From an uncultured Bacteroidales bacterium (GTDB taxonomy: Bacteria; Bacteroidota; Bacteroidia; Bacteroidales; UBA932), in NCBI GenBank assembly GCA_905235445.1, contig CAJOLJ010000024.1, positions 1 through 47,748 of the forward strand: 47,748 nucleotides of DNA, given 5' to 3'. The notes below the pieces were generated by a model that searched no databases, was not told where the DNA came from, and worked only from the letters and a program-made list of their open reading frames with translations. Below are positions 1-9,800 of this stretch, piece after piece; the first letter of the stretch is position 1, and each line of letters starts with the position of its first letter. The position numbers were made by a program, and so were the translations under genes.

Positions 1-257
1 CCTATTTTTCCTTTGCGCAGGCGGGTCCTCTCCTTCTCCCTGAGGGGGGCGACTTCGGTCCCGAGGAGCTTGTAGCTTCCTGAGGTGGGGTTGTCAAGAG
101 GTCCGAGGATGTTAAGGAGGGTTGACTTCCCGCATCCGGAGGGACCCATTATGGCCACGAACTCTCCGTCAGCGATTTCGAAGGAGACTCTGTCGAGGGC
201 GGTGGTCTCTATTTCTTCAGTGCGGAAGACTTTGGAAAGGTTTTCTACTTGTATCAT
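1..257 (-). CDS. ABC transporter ATP-binding protein (LolD/MacB-type), 3' end beyond window
   Basis: Only the first 85 codons are present; the gene continues past the left edge. The translation starts [11 protein letters not shown] and has a Walker A motif, GPSGCGKST, at residues 38-46, followed by [14 protein letters not shown], the usual context in ATPases that power FtsX/MacB-type permeases. Such proteins energise export of peptides, lipoproteins or small toxic compounds by a permease that does not itself form a transport channel. It lies 57 bp downstream of the permease gene and is the last visible gene of the leftward operon TolC, HlyD, permease, ATPase. The ATG at 257-255 is the only start that gives a normal N-terminus for the family. 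The signature motif and Walker B are off the window, so activity cannot be judged. Confidence 0.9.
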   Translation of the reverse strand, partial: MIQVENLSKVFRTEEIETTALDRVSFEIADGEFVAIMGPSGCGKSTLLNILGPLDNPTSGSYKLLGTEVAPLREKERTRLRKGKI

Positions 258-314
258 GTCGTATTGTTTTTTTGTCTATGATTTCAGGGGGATGAAGGGG
301 TAAGTGGGGGAGTG

Positions 315-2675
315 TCACTCGTTCCTCAGAGAGTTCACGGGATTCTCGGAGGCGGCCTTCCTGCTTTGGAGAAGGACTACCAAGAGGGTTATGGCCCCTA
401 CGAGAAGAAGGGAAAGAAGGAATATCCACACTCCGACGGGAGCCCTGTAGGCGAAGGATTGCCCCCACATCGAGATGAGCCAGTACACGAGGGGCGCCGC
501 TATCATGAAACTCACTCCCGTCATTATGAGGTATTTCCTGGCGATCATAAGGAGAATGCTCTCGACCGAGGCTCCGTTCACCCTGCGAAGCGCAATCTCC
601 TTTCGCAGGAACTCCGTCTCGAAGAACACGAGGCCGATTATCCCGATGATGGCAATCAGCAGGGCTATTGCCGAAGCGATGCCGACAAGCTTCCCGAGGG
701 ACTGCTCATTTTGGTACATCGCATCTATCCACTCATCCAGATGCCTTACTGCCACCTGGTTGCGTTCGCGTGTTGGATCGAAGGCGCACACGGCGTCCTT
801 TACTGCGTCCGAGGCTTCCTTGAAGGAGGCCCCAGGAGCCATTTTTACATACATCATGCAGAATGACCGCCATCCATCCTTGCCCCAGTTGTACAGGACC
901 ATGGGGCCCATGGCACTGCGAAGGGGCTTGAAATTGAAGTCCTTCACCACTCCTATGATTTCAGCTTTGCTCTCTCCGCTGTGGCCGTTCAGGAAACTCC
1001 CCACCCTGTACTGCGGGAATCCCTCCATGAAGGTCTCATTGGGAATCATCGTCCCCCCGGCACTGAGGTTGTCGGAACTTTGGAAGTCACGTCCCTGGAC
1101 AATCTGAAGCCCGAAGAACTCCACGAAGTCCTCCGTGACGGGGGTCACTTCCATGAACACGGTCTGAGCGTCGTCCGAACGGCTCCAGCCCATTCTCTGC
1201 TCCGCCACGATGGGACTGTCGGCGAATGTCACATCGGCAATGGCCGGATATTGCAGCAGCCTGGATTCCACTTCCTTTGCGTGGTTCCCGGCGTAGTAGC
1301 CGCACCATACCTGCAGGACGTTTTCCTGCTGGAAGCCCATGTCCTTGCCCATCAAGTACTTTGCCTGCTTGTTTACATATAGGGCGAAGATTATGAAAAT
1401 GAACGAGAGTATGAACTGCACTGCGATGAGGACATTTCTCAGAGTCCTTCCCTTGACGCTCAGGGCATAGGAACCCTTGAGGACGAGGGCCGCAGGCTGG
1501 GATGTGGAGTACAGGGCAGGGGCCACGCCGGCAATTACCGAAGTTGCGAGCGCAATGCCGAGGGTGAGGCAGAGCAGTCCTGCATTGTCCCCGACCTTGA
1601 GGCTGTCGGAAACGAAGGAGGAAATCTCCGTCCCCGATACGACGTGCAGAATGAGAACGGACAGGGCGAAGGCAACAAGAGAGAGAAGAGCTGCCTCACC
1701 GAGTTGAACCCAGGTGAGCGAACCCCTGGAGGCCCCCAGGACCTTGCGGGTGTTGATGCCCTTGATCCTGAATGGGATGCGGGCGAAAGCGAAGTTTATG
1801 AAGTTTATCGAAGCGATAAGTATCAGAAGAAAGGCAATCGCAGCGAGTGTCATGGTGATGGCCTTGTTGCCGCCCACGACATTGGCCCTCACATCCCTCT
1901 CGAAATAGGCGTCGTGAAGGTTCGTTATGCGAAAACTGCTGCGCAGCGTCTTCAGGTCTTCTTCCGAAGAACTCCCCCCTTCATGTCCGTATAGCTTTGC
2001 CAGGGCATCTATCATCTCGGACTCGACTTCTTTCGACTCCTTGGGGTCCCGAAGCTTAAGGAAAGAGGCGAATGACCATTCGCTGAAGTTCTCAAGTTGT
2101 CTATCCCCAAGCCCCGTCACAATGCCGTAGTGGATGCTGCAGTTCCTGGGGGTTGTGCGGAATACTCCCAGTATCCTGTACTTGCCACCCTCCCCGGTCT
2201 CGAGGATCTGTCCTACGGCGCTCTCTTTCCCGAATATCATCCCGGCGAAGACTTCGTCAAGGATGGCGGTGCCCCGTATCCCGAACCCATCGGCGCTGCC
2301 CTGGACAAATTCGAAGGGGAATACATCGAGCATCGAGGAGTCCACAGACGCCACGGGGATGGTAATGGCGGAGCCCTTGTCCCCTTCCCGGTAGAATACC
2401 TCTCCCGTCGAATAGGTGAATGTCCCGGCGGCCTCGATGCCGGGGCTTGAGGTTCGGACCGCCTCAATCATCGGGCGGGACATGAAGGTGGTGAACAGGC
2501 CGCCGTCCATCAGGTTGTTCTCCACCCTGAAGACTTTCTCGTGGCCTGGGAAGTTCCTGTCATAGGTGAGGTCCCACCTCACCTGTATCATCAGTATCAT
2601 GAATACGGACAGGGCTATGCCCATCCCGAGGATATTCATGACGGTGGTAAGTATGCCTTTATGTGAAATCTTCAT
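315..2675 (-). CDS. ABC transporter permease, tandem MacB-core/FtsX type
   Basis: 786 residues. There is an N-terminal membrane segment (about residues 10-30), a large periplasmic MacB-like domain, a cluster of three membrane helices around residues 275-400, a fourth helix opening a second periplasmic domain near 410-430, and three helices at the C-terminus (about 660-775). This duplicated layout of about 790 residues is typical of Bacteroidota FtsX-family permeases. Family knowledge: such permeases work with an ATPase (next gene), an HlyD adaptor and a TolC channel (both upstream) to push periplasmic substrates across the outer membrane by mechanotransmission. The gap to the adaptor gene is 15 bp, which supports one operon. 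Substrate unknown; antimicrobial peptides or misplaced envelope molecules are possible. Confidence 0.9.
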   Translation of the reverse strand: MKISHKGILTTVMNILGMGIALSVFMILMIQVRWDLTYDRNFPGHEKVFRVENNLMDGGLFTTFMSRPMIEAVRTSSPGIEAAGTFTYSTGEVFYREGDKGSAITIPVASVDSSMLDVFPFEFVQGSADGFGIRGTAILDEVFAGMIFGKESAVGQILETGEGGKYRILGVFRTTPRNCSIHYGIVTGLGDRQLENFSEWSFASFLKLRDPKESKEVESEMIDALAKLYGHEGGSSSEEDLKTLRSSFRITNLHDAYFERDVRANVVGGNKAITMTLAAIAFLLILIASINFINFAFARIPFRIKGINTRKVLGASRGSLTWVQLGEAALLSLVAFALSVLILHVVSGTEISSFVSDSLKVGDNAGLLCLTLGIALATSVIAGVAPALYSTSQPAALVLKGSYALSVKGRTLRNVLIAVQFILSFIFIIFALYVNKQAKYLMGKDMGFQQENVLQVWCGYYAGNHAKEVESRLLQYPAIADVTFADSPIVAEQRMGWSRSDDAQTVFMEVTPVTEDFVEFFGLQIVQGRDFQSSDNLSAGGTMIPNETFMEGFPQYRVGSFLNGHSGESKAEIIGVVKDFNFKPLRSAMGPMVLYNWGKDGWRSFCMMYVKMAPGASFKEASDAVKDAVCAFDPTRERNQVAVRHLDEWIDAMYQNEQSLGKLVGIASAIALLIAIIGIIGLVFFETEFLRKEIALRRVNGASVESILLMIARKYLIMTGVSFMIAAPLVYWLISMWGQSFAYRAPVGVWIFLLSLLLVGAITLLVVLLQSRKAASENPVNSLRNE

Positions 2676-2690
2676 TTCCTGTCTGTCCCG

Positions 2691-3950
2691 TTACCTGAAA
2701 ATCAGCACATCATTCTCGCCGAAGGTCTCGTAGCCGGACACGATGACCTCCTCCCCGGGGGTGAGCCCTTCAAGTACCTCGTAGTACTGGGGGTTCTGGC
2801 GACCGATGCGAATCTCCCTCTTGACGGCCTTCCCCCCGTCCTTGCTCACTACATAGATCCACTTCCCCCCGGTCTTCTGGTAGAAGGTGCCCCTGGGGAT
2901 GATGACAGCTTCCTGCGGGCTTCCGAGCTGGAGGTTCAGATAGTAGGTCTGGCCGGAGCGGATATTCTCGGGAACGGTCCCCATGAACTTGAAATCAGCC
3001 TTGAACTTCCCGTCCCGCACTTCGGGATAGACCTTTCTGAGCGAGGCCTCGAAAGTGCTTCCCTGTCTCTCTATCTGGGCGGTGAGACCGGGAGTGACCT
3101 TGTCGATGTAGTGCTCATCTATCTGCGCCTCTATCTTGTAGGAGGACATGTCGCTTATCTGTCCTATCTTGGTCCCGGCGGAGATGCTCTCCCCGAGGAC
3201 CGCATCCAGCAGGCCCAGCTGTCCGTCTATGGGGGACTTGATGGTGAGATTGTCCTTCCTGCGGCGGATCATCTGCATGTTCACCTGCATGTTGTCAAGG
3301 CTCTCGCGCATCCTCTCGACCTGTGCCGACCTGTACAGGGAATCCTGCACTTCCTTCTCCAGTATCAGCTGGAGCTTTTCCATGGCGAGGTCGTAGTCCT
3401 CCTTGGCCTTGAGGTATTCCTCCCGGGCTATGAGCTTCTCCTCGAATAGGGCCTTCTGCTGTTCATAGGTTCGGCGGAGCCTCTTCACGCTCACCTGGAA
3501 CTCCGCCTTGGACTGCTTCACGCTGAGGCGGTCCTGCTCCATCTGGATCTGGGTGTTGCGAAGGATGTTCTCCTTCTCGGCGAGTTCCGCCTCGGAGTTG
3601 AGGATCTGAAGGTCGAGGTTGTCGTTGGACAGACGGAGTATTTCGTCACCCTTACGGACCATCGAACCTTCCTCCAGCATTATCTGCTGGACCACTCCAC
3701 CCTCGATGGGGCTTATCTGGATGGTCACGAGCGGCTGGACCTGTCCGCTGACCCTGATGTAGTCATTGAACTCTCCTCCCTTCACCTCCGCTATTGTGAG
3801 GGTGTCCCCGTTAACGCTCAGCGTAGAGGAGTTGTCCCTCAGGACCAGCCAAAGGATGAATGCTAGCAGTGCAGCCCCGCCCCAGTAGGGGAGCGCCTTT
3901 TTTGTGAAGGCTACTTTCCAGCCTTTTACTTTCTCTATCTTCTTGTCCAT
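2691..3950 (-). CDS. HlyD/MacA-family periplasmic adaptor
   Basis: 419 residues with one N-terminal membrane anchor (about residues 18-40), a short lipoyl-like segment with VRVSGQV-type beta strands near residues 60-100, a long coiled-coil hairpin (about 110-240, rich in Glu, Lys, Gln and Leu) and a beta-barrel plus membrane-proximal domain ending in the VSGYETFGENDVLIFR region. Family knowledge: these adaptors bridge an inner-membrane transporter and a TolC-type channel. It lies between the TolC-like gene (87 bp upstream) and the FtsX permease (15 bp downstream), so it is most likely the adaptor of that ABC exporter rather than of the RND pump, which has its own adaptor at 5712-6818. Start taken at the ATG beginning MDKKIEKVK. 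Confidence 0.9.
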   Translation of the reverse strand: MDKKIEKVKGWKVAFTKKALPYWGGAALLAFILWLVLRDNSSTLSVNGDTLTIAEVKGGEFNDYIRVSGQVQPLVTIQISPIEGGVVQQIMLEEGSMVRKGDEILRLSNDNLDLQILNSEAELAEKENILRNTQIQMEQDRLSVKQSKAEFQVSVKRLRRTYEQQKALFEEKLIAREEYLKAKEDYDLAMEKLQLILEKEVQDSLYRSAQVERMRESLDNMQVNMQMIRRRKDNLTIKSPIDGQLGLLDAVLGESISAGTKIGQISDMSSYKIEAQIDEHYIDKVTPGLTAQIERQGSTFEASLRKVYPEVRDGKFKADFKFMGTVPENIRSGQTYYLNLQLGSPQEAVIIPRGTFYQKTGGKWIYVVSKDGGKAVKREIRIGRQNPQYYEVLEGLTPGEEVIVSGYETFGENDVLIFR

Positions 3951-4037
3951 ATCCTGTGATGAAAGATGTCTTAGCTGTCGATGTGCAGTTTGTATGAATG
4001 ATGTGAATGTCCATCCCCACTGTGTCCTGCGGGAATT

Positions 4038-5441
4038 CTACTGGTCCTGGTACGGGATGCCGGAATAGTACTTCACGACGCTTTGCTTGATGAGGAACTT
4101 AAGCAGGGAACCCATCTCGTCAGCCTTGGCCTTGAGGTAATTGTTGCTCGCAGTCTGGAATTCCAGCGGGGAAATGAGACCTTCCTCGAGTTTGCGGCCA
4201 TTCAGTGCGAAGGCTTCCTGCTGGACTTCGCTGAGCCTGCGTGCCTGGATGTATGAAGCCTCCTGCCCGTTCATGTCCTGAACGGCCCGGTGCACTTCGG
4301 AAGTTATTTTGCGGGTGTTTTCGTCCAGTTGGGCCTCTGCCCTGCGCAGGGCATTCTTCCCTTTGGATATCCGGCTTGAGCGGGCCATCCTGTCCCACAG
4401 GGGAATGCTGAGGGCCAGTTCAATGTACTGCCCCCCGTTATTGCGGAACTGGGTGGCGAATGGATCAGTATTGCCGCTCATGTAGGTATAGTAGCTTGTG
4501 TTCCATCCTGCGTAAAGCCCCAGTGTCGGAAGGACCTGCCACTTTGCGGTGGAAAGCTGGAGACGGGCGTTGTCAACTTTTCCCCTGGCGATGCTCATCT
4601 GCGGGTTCAGCCGGAGGGCACTCTCCACGATGTCCTCCTCCCTGGTGGGAGCGGCCTCGGGGAGGGGTACCTCCGTGTCGATTTCCAGGGGAGTGTCCAC
4701 GGGCCAGAACATAAGGTCCTCGAGGTTCATTTTCTCGCTTAGGAGCCTGTTTCGCATCTCGATGAGTTCATATTCCCTCTGGGCGAGGTCCGCCTGTATC
4801 TGCACAACGTCGGCATGTCCCTTGAGTCCCAGTTCCTCCTGCCTGGAGGCAAGTGCCAACTTGGCCTTGGCCTCGTCCACCATCTTGGAGTAGATATCGC
4901 TGAGCTGGGTATAGTAGACCACATTGTAATAGGCTTCCATGACAGCGAGGCATATGTCCGCCTCGGCGCTTTGCTGCTCGGAATCACTCATTGAGAGCGA
5001 AGTCTTGGAGATGCGGTAGTTGTTCACGGCCTCGAACCCGTCGAACAGATCGAACCCTGCACTGATGCTGTAGTTGTTGTGGAAAGATGTCTGGGTGAAG
5101 TAAGTATTGGTCTGGGGGTCGATGCTGCGTCCGAAGTTGTAGTAGGCATAGGTGCTTGCGTTCACCTGCGGGGTCACGGCCCTCAGCAGGGCATCCCTGC
5201 GGTTCAGCCTTGCGTCATCCCTGTCCGCTTCGCAGATGCGGATCCTGGTGGAGTTCGAGACCGCCCACTGCAGGCAGTCCCGAAGGGTCATCCTGCTGCC
5301 GCCTGCCTCATCCTCTCCCCTGCCCATGGCGGAAAGGGGGCTCCCGCAGGGGAGCAGCATAAGAGCCACTGCAACGACGGCCCCTGTCCTTCGGAAGAGG
5401 AATCCCATATGTCTTGAATGAATGTTCATATCTGTTTTCAT
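4038..5441 (-). CDS. TolC-family outer-membrane efflux channel
   Basis: The open frame extends to 5531, but the first 30 codons lack signal-peptide character. The start chosen at 5441 (MKTDMNIHSRH) gives a basic N-terminus, a hydrophobic core (GAVVAVALMLLP) and a cleavage region near PLSAMG; a second ATG at 5429 is possible. The mature protein has two TolC repeat halves, with long alpha-helical stretches (for example EDIVESALRLNPQMSIARGK and NTRKITSEVHRAVQ). Family knowledge: it forms the trimeric outer-membrane duct for ABC or RND pumps. It opens the leftward operon and is divergent from the RND operon. A GG-N10-GC sigma-54 element lies at 5469-5482, about 28 bp before the start codon, and two activator palindromes lie further upstream. 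Confidence 0.9.
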   Translation of the reverse strand: MKTDMNIHSRHMGFLFRRTGAVVAVALMLLPCGSPLSAMGRGEDEAGGSRMTLRDCLQWAVSNSTRIRICEADRDDARLNRRDALLRAVTPQVNASTYAYYNFGRSIDPQTNTYFTQTSFHNNYSISAGFDLFDGFEAVNNYRISKTSLSMSDSEQQSAEADICLAVMEAYYNVVYYTQLSDIYSKMVDEAKAKLALASRQEELGLKGHADVVQIQADLAQREYELIEMRNRLLSEKMNLEDLMFWPVDTPLEIDTEVPLPEAAPTREEDIVESALRLNPQMSIARGKVDNARLQLSTAKWQVLPTLGLYAGWNTSYYTYMSGNTDPFATQFRNNGGQYIELALSIPLWDRMARSSRISKGKNALRRAEAQLDENTRKITSEVHRAVQDMNGQEASYIQARRLSEVQQEAFALNGRKLEEGLISPLEFQTASNNYLKAKADEMGSLLKFLIKQSVVKYYSGIPYQDQ

Positions 5442-5468
5442 TGATTCCAGTTTTACGCAATAAGCATT

Positions 5469-5482
5469 GCCAACGCTATGCC
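5469..5482 (-). promoter_or_regulatory. candidate sigma-54 (-24/-12) promoter of the TolC-HlyD-ABC operon
   Basis: On the minus strand the sequence reads CGGCATAGCGTTGGCA, with the invariant GG and GC separated by exactly 10 bases. Compared with TGGCACG-N4-TTGCA it keeps GGCA and GCA but misses the T before GG and one T of the -12 box. The predicted start site is near 5457, leaving a leader of about 16 nt before the ATG at 5441. The call depends on the matching element on the other side of the shared palindromes and on the neighbouring sigma-54 activator gene; alone it would be weak. Confidence 0.5.
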
Positions 5483-5538
5483 GAAAAATACAGTGTACTG
5501 ATAGACAGTCTTTTATGCTTTTGGAAAACACCTAAAAA

Positions 5539-5555
5539 TGTAAAAAATATTTACA
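5539..5555. promoter_or_regulatory. activator palindrome TGTAAA-N5-TTTACA, copy 1
   Basis: A perfect dyad, TGTAAA-AAATA-TTTACA, that extends by one more pair (A...T) to 19 bp. Its centre is about 95 bp upstream of the predicted rightward sigma-54 start and about 90 bp upstream of the leftward one. Together with copy 2 and the copy at 13572-13588 it is the best candidate binding site for the NtrC-type regulator encoded at 12172-13524, because enhancer-binding proteins recognise short dyads upstream of -24/-12 promoters. Confidence 0.7.
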
Positions 5556-5569
5556 TCAGCATGCCCTCG

Positions 5570-5586
5570 TGTAAAAGATATTTACA
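5570..5586. promoter_or_regulatory. activator palindrome TGTAAA-N5-TTTACA, copy 2
   Basis: TGTAAA-AGATA-TTTACA, with both half-sites identical to copy 1. Centre-to-centre distance to copy 1 is 31 bp, close to three helical turns, so two dimers would sit on the same DNA face. The centre is about 64 bp upstream of the predicted rightward start and about 121 bp upstream of the leftward start. Confidence 0.7.
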
Positions 5587-5615
5587 TCTGTCCCCGCTCC
5601 TTTCCCCCCTTAAGG

Positions 5616-5631
5616 TGGTATAATAATTGCA
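5616..5631 (+). promoter_or_regulatory. sigma-54 (-24/-12) promoter of the RND operon
   Basis: The sequence TGGTATAATAATTGCA keeps TGG at -24 and TTGCA at -12 with the exact 10-base spacing between GG and GC, a good match to TGGCACG-N4-TTGCA. The predicted start is about 5642, giving a leader of about 70 nt before the ATG at 5712. Two palindromic activator sites lie 64 and 95 bp upstream. The region has no convincing TTG/TAnnTTTG vegetative promoter, which fits strictly activator-dependent expression. Confidence 0.7.
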
Positions 5632-5711
5632 GCGAAATAGAAGGTTTTGACGGTACCCTCGGGATGGGGCCACCCTTTCTTCAACACACGAAGTGCGAAC
5701 ACCACACCGAC

Positions 5712-6818
5712 ATGAAAAATAACCTATTCTTATTCCTCTTTTCCGTAGGCCTAGCCGTACTTGGCGGCTGCAAAAACACGGAATCATCCTCTTCTGCACC
5801 CGCAAATTACAAGACCCTTACGGTCACCTCCTCCGACCAGGTCCTCCAATCCCGTTATGCCGCCTCCCTGGAGGGACGTCAGATGGTGGAAATCCGCCCC
5901 CAGGTCAGTGGCATCATCACGGAGATCTGTTTCAACGAGGGGGACAATGTCCGAAAGGGGCAGACGCTCTTTGTCCTGGACCAGATTCCGTACAAGGCCG
6001 CACTGGAAGTCGCCCTGGCCAATGAGAAAAGCGCCGAGGCGCAGCTGGCGACAGCGAAGCTCACCGCCCAGAGCAACCAGATGCTCTATGACCGGGATGT
6101 CATCTCCACGTATGAGCTCCAGACTTCCCTCAATGCCCTTTCCTCTGCCGAGGCTGCATATGCCCAGGCCAAGGCCCAGGTCACGACGGCCCAGAACAAT
6201 CTCTCCTACACCGTGGTCAAGAGTCCCGTGGACGGAGTCGCCGGCATGATCCCCTACAAGGTGGGGGCGCTGGTTGGCAGCTCGATCTCCAGCCCCCTGG
6301 TCTCGGTTTCCGATGACAGCAGCATCTATGCGTATTTCTCGCTGAGTGAAAATCAGATACTCAATTATATCCGCATCTTCGGATCCCAGGAGGCCTTCAT
6401 CAGGGAGATGCCCGATGTGGAACTGCTTCTGAGTGACGGGGAGAAGTTCGACGGGAAGGGAAGGATAGACGCGGTGAGCGGTCTGGTGGACCAGAGCACC
6501 GGGTCCGTGAGGGTAAGGGCACGGTACCTCAACCACGGAAGGCTGCTCCGCTCAGGCGGCACAGCTACCGTCATAGTCCCCGTGGAGAGGAAGGACTGCA
6601 TAGTGATTCCGCAGACCGCGACCTTCGAGATCCAGGAGAAGGTGTTCGTCTACAAGGTCGAGGAGGGGAAGGCCGTATCCTATCCCGTCACAGTGTTCCG
6701 CCTGAATAACGGGACCGACTACGTGGTGGAGGGGGGCCTCAGTGTCGGTGATGTCATCATTGCCGAGGGGGCCGGGCTCATCAAGGAAGGAACGCCCATA
6801 GCACAGGAGGGACAGTAA
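5712..6818 (+). CDS. RND efflux periplasmic adaptor, AcrA/MexA-type lipoprotein
   Basis: 368 residues from the ATG at 5712. The open frame reaches back to 5664, but the 5712 start gives a clean lipoprotein signal (MKNNLFLFLFSVGLAVLGGC, lipobox LGGC). Motifs include the barrel-sandwich strand RPQVSGIITEICFNEGDNV, a helical hairpin (about residues 95-160), the second lipoyl half KSPVDGVAGMIPYKVGALV and a membrane-proximal beta domain at the C-terminus. Family knowledge: it couples the RND permease to the outer-membrane factor. Its stop overlaps the permease start by one base (TAATG), showing translational coupling. It is the first gene of the operon driven by the candidate sigma-54 promoter at 5616-5631. 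Confidence 0.93.
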   Translation: MKNNLFLFLFSVGLAVLGGCKNTESSSSAPANYKTLTVTSSDQVLQSRYAASLEGRQMVEIRPQVSGIITEICFNEGDNVRKGQTLFVLDQIPYKAALEVALANEKSAEAQLATAKLTAQSNQMLYDRDVISTYELQTSLNALSSAEAAYAQAKAQVTTAQNNLSYTVVKSPVDGVAGMIPYKVGALVGSSISSPLVSVSDDSSIYAYFSLSENQILNYIRIFGSQEAFIREMPDVELLLSDGEKFDGKGRIDAVSGLVDQSTGSVRVRARYLNHGRLLRSGGTATVIVPVERKDCIVIPQTATFEIQEKVFVYKVEEGKAVSYPVTVFRLNNGTDYVVEGGLSVGDVIIAEGAGLIKEGTPIAQEGQ

Positions 6819-9800
6819 TGAACATCCGGACTTTCATAGACAGGCCGGTCCTGTCGGGGGTGATATCGGTGGCGATACTCATTGTCGGCCTCATCGCCCT
6901 CACCCAGCTGCCGCTGGAGCAGTACCCGGACATTGCCCCGCCCACGGTGTCGGTGAATGCCAACTACATGGGGGCCAGTGCTGAGACGGTGATGAAGAGT
7001 GTGGTGGTTCCCCTGGAGGAGTCCATAAACGGCGTCGAGAACATGATGTACATGACTTCCAGCGCCACGAACACCGGAGGGGCCTCCATCCGCATTTTCT
7101 TCAAGCAGGGAACGGACCCTGACATGTCGGTAGTCAATGTGCAGAACAGGGTTGCCGAAGCGCAGAGGCTCCTGCCTTCGGAAGTGGTCCAGAGCGGTGT
7201 CACAGTCCGCAAGATGCAGACAGGGACCCTCATGATGATGTCCCTGTACAGCCCGGACGACTCCTACCAGGCCAATTTCCTCACGAACTACCTTCAGATA
7301 AACCTTGAACCCCGCCTCAGCCGAATCCCCGGTGTGGGGGAGGTGAACGTGTTCGGGGCCCGCTACTCCATGAGAATCTGGCTGGACCCGGGCAAGATGG
7401 CAATGTATTCCCTGGTCCCCAGTGACATAACCGAGGTCCTCTCCGAACAGAACATAGAGGCTGCCACGGGAAAGCTCGGACTTGAGACGGAGAACGTTTT
7501 CGTCTACACCCTCAAATACAGGGGAAGGTACGAGAATGAGGAGGAGTTCAGGGACATGGTCGTGAAGTCCCTTCCTGACGGCAGTGTCCTTAGGCTCGGG
7601 GACGTGGCCGAGATAGAGCTCGGGGCGCAGCAGTACAACTTCTTCACGGAGGTGAACGGTCACCCTTCCTGCAACATGATGGTGGTGCAGACTTCGGGGT
7701 CCAATGCCAATGAGGTCATAAACCTCGTGAAAAAGGAAGTGCAGGAGTTCGAGAAGACTCTCCCGAAGGGGATGAAGATGGCAACCGTCATGAGTGTGCA
7801 GGATTTCCTGGACGCATCCATCAAGGAAGTCATAAAGACCCTTCTCATTGCGATCCTCCTGGTTGTTGTGGTAGTGTATCTGTTCCTGCATGATTTCAAG
7901 GCGACACTGATCCCTTCCATATCCATCGTGGTATCGCTCGTGGGCACTTTCATGTTCATCTATGCGGCAGGGTTCAGCCTGAACCTGCTGACGCTCTTCG
8001 CCCTCATACTGGTGATAGGGACGGTGGTGGACGATTCCATTGTGGTGGTGGAAGCGGTGCAGGCCCGCTTCGATGCTGGCTACACCTCGGCGTACAAGGC
8101 CACGGTGGATGCCATGGGCGGACTTACTTCCGCCATCATTTCCAATACGCTCGTGTTCATGGCAGTGTTCATCCCGGTGTGTTTCATGGGAGGTACCACG
8201 GGTATATTCTACACGCAGTTTGGCCTTACGATGGCAGTAGCGGTGGGCATCTCCTGCATTAACTCCCTTACCCTCAGCCCGGCTCTGTGCGCCCTGCTCC
8301 TTAAGCCGAGGGTAGAGGAGGACAGCGGAGTGAAACTCTCCGTCTCGGACCGTTTCCATTACGCTTTCAACAGGGGCTTCAACAAGTTCAAGGCCGCTTA
8401 CGCATCTTCGGAACTGCACCTCTTCAGGCACAAATGGATTTCGTGGGTCCTGATAGTTGTCGCCGTGGGCGCCCTCGCCCTTATGCTCGCTACCACTTCC
8501 ACGAGCCTTGTCCCGCAGGAGGACCTGGGTAGCATCACCGTGAATGTCCAGGCCGCCCCAGGAACCAATCTCGAGCAGACGGGAAAGATCGTGGAGGAGG
8601 TCGAACAGATTCTCTCCGGCATTCCCCAGATCGAGCTTTATTCCAAGACAACCGGTTCGGACGCGAGGAGGACCACGACCACATCCGCGGGGTCCTTCAA
8701 CGTGCGCCTCAAGAACTGGGACCTCAGAAAGGGAAGGAATGACTCTCAGGACGCCGTCATGGAGGAAATCTACCGTCGCACTTCACATATATCGGCAGCC
8801 CAGATACGGCTGTCAACCCGCTCCATGATTTCGGGATACGGAAGCGGCAGCGGATTCGAGCTGTATGTCCAGGACCACAAGGGAGGAACGACCGAGGACC
8901 TGCTGAAGTACACCAGGGAGTTCATCTCGGAACTGAACAAGAGACCTGAGATATCCCGGGCATACACGAGCTTCGACACGAACTATCCCCAGTACATAGT
9001 CGACGTGGATCCCGTGGTGTGCAAACGTAACGGAGTCTCCCCCAGGACGGTACTGAGCGTTCTTGCGGGTTATGTCGGAGGTGTCTACGCTTCCAACATC
9101 AACCGTTTCACCAAGATATACAGGGTGATGATACAGGCGTCCCCCGAGTTCAGGGACTCTCCCGAGGCGTTCAACAATATGTTCGTCAGGAACTCTTCCG
9201 GCCAGATGTCCCCGCTCAGCCAGTACATTCGCCTCACGAAGGTCTATGGCTCGGAGTCCATTTCCCGCTTCAACCTGTTCCCCTCGATTGCGGTCTACGG
9301 CCAGAGCGGCACCGGGCACTCCTCGGGGGAGGCGCTGGATGCCATCAAGGAGACCGCCCGCACTGCCCTTCCGGAGGGCTACGGCTTCGAGTTCGGCGGA
9401 ATGTCCAGGGAGGAGGCCGAGGGTGGAAACACCACGGCAATAGTCTTTGCCATATGCCTCCTTTTCATTTACCTCATCCTCTGCGCCCTGTATGAGAGCC
9501 TGACAATTCCCCTGGCAATCATCCTGTCGGTCCCCTTCGGGCTTGCGGGGAGTTTCATGTTCGCGAAGTTGTGGGGCCTTGACAATAACATCTACCTGCA
9601 GATCGGTCTTATCATGCTCATCGGCCTTCTCGCAAAGACCGCCGTGCTCCTGACCGAGTACGCCACCCAGTCAAGGAAGAGGGGATGCAGCATAACCCAG
9701 TCGGCCATGAATGCCGCGAAGGACCGTCTCAGACCTATCCTCATGACATCCCTTACCATGATAATCGGACTTCTTCCCCTCGTGTTCGCATCGGGGGCCG

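Noticed and set aside
5457..5471. GG...GC element (GGCAATGCTTATTGC) as the leftward sigma-54 promoter.
   Set aside because: The spacing between GG and GC is 11, not 10; the overlapping element at 5469-5482 has the right spacing.
6719..8431. A 570-residue open frame on the minus strand within the RND permease gene.
   Set aside because: It is His/Arg-rich with no family motif and lies entirely opposite a well-supported AcrB-type gene; GC-rich codon bias creates such frames.
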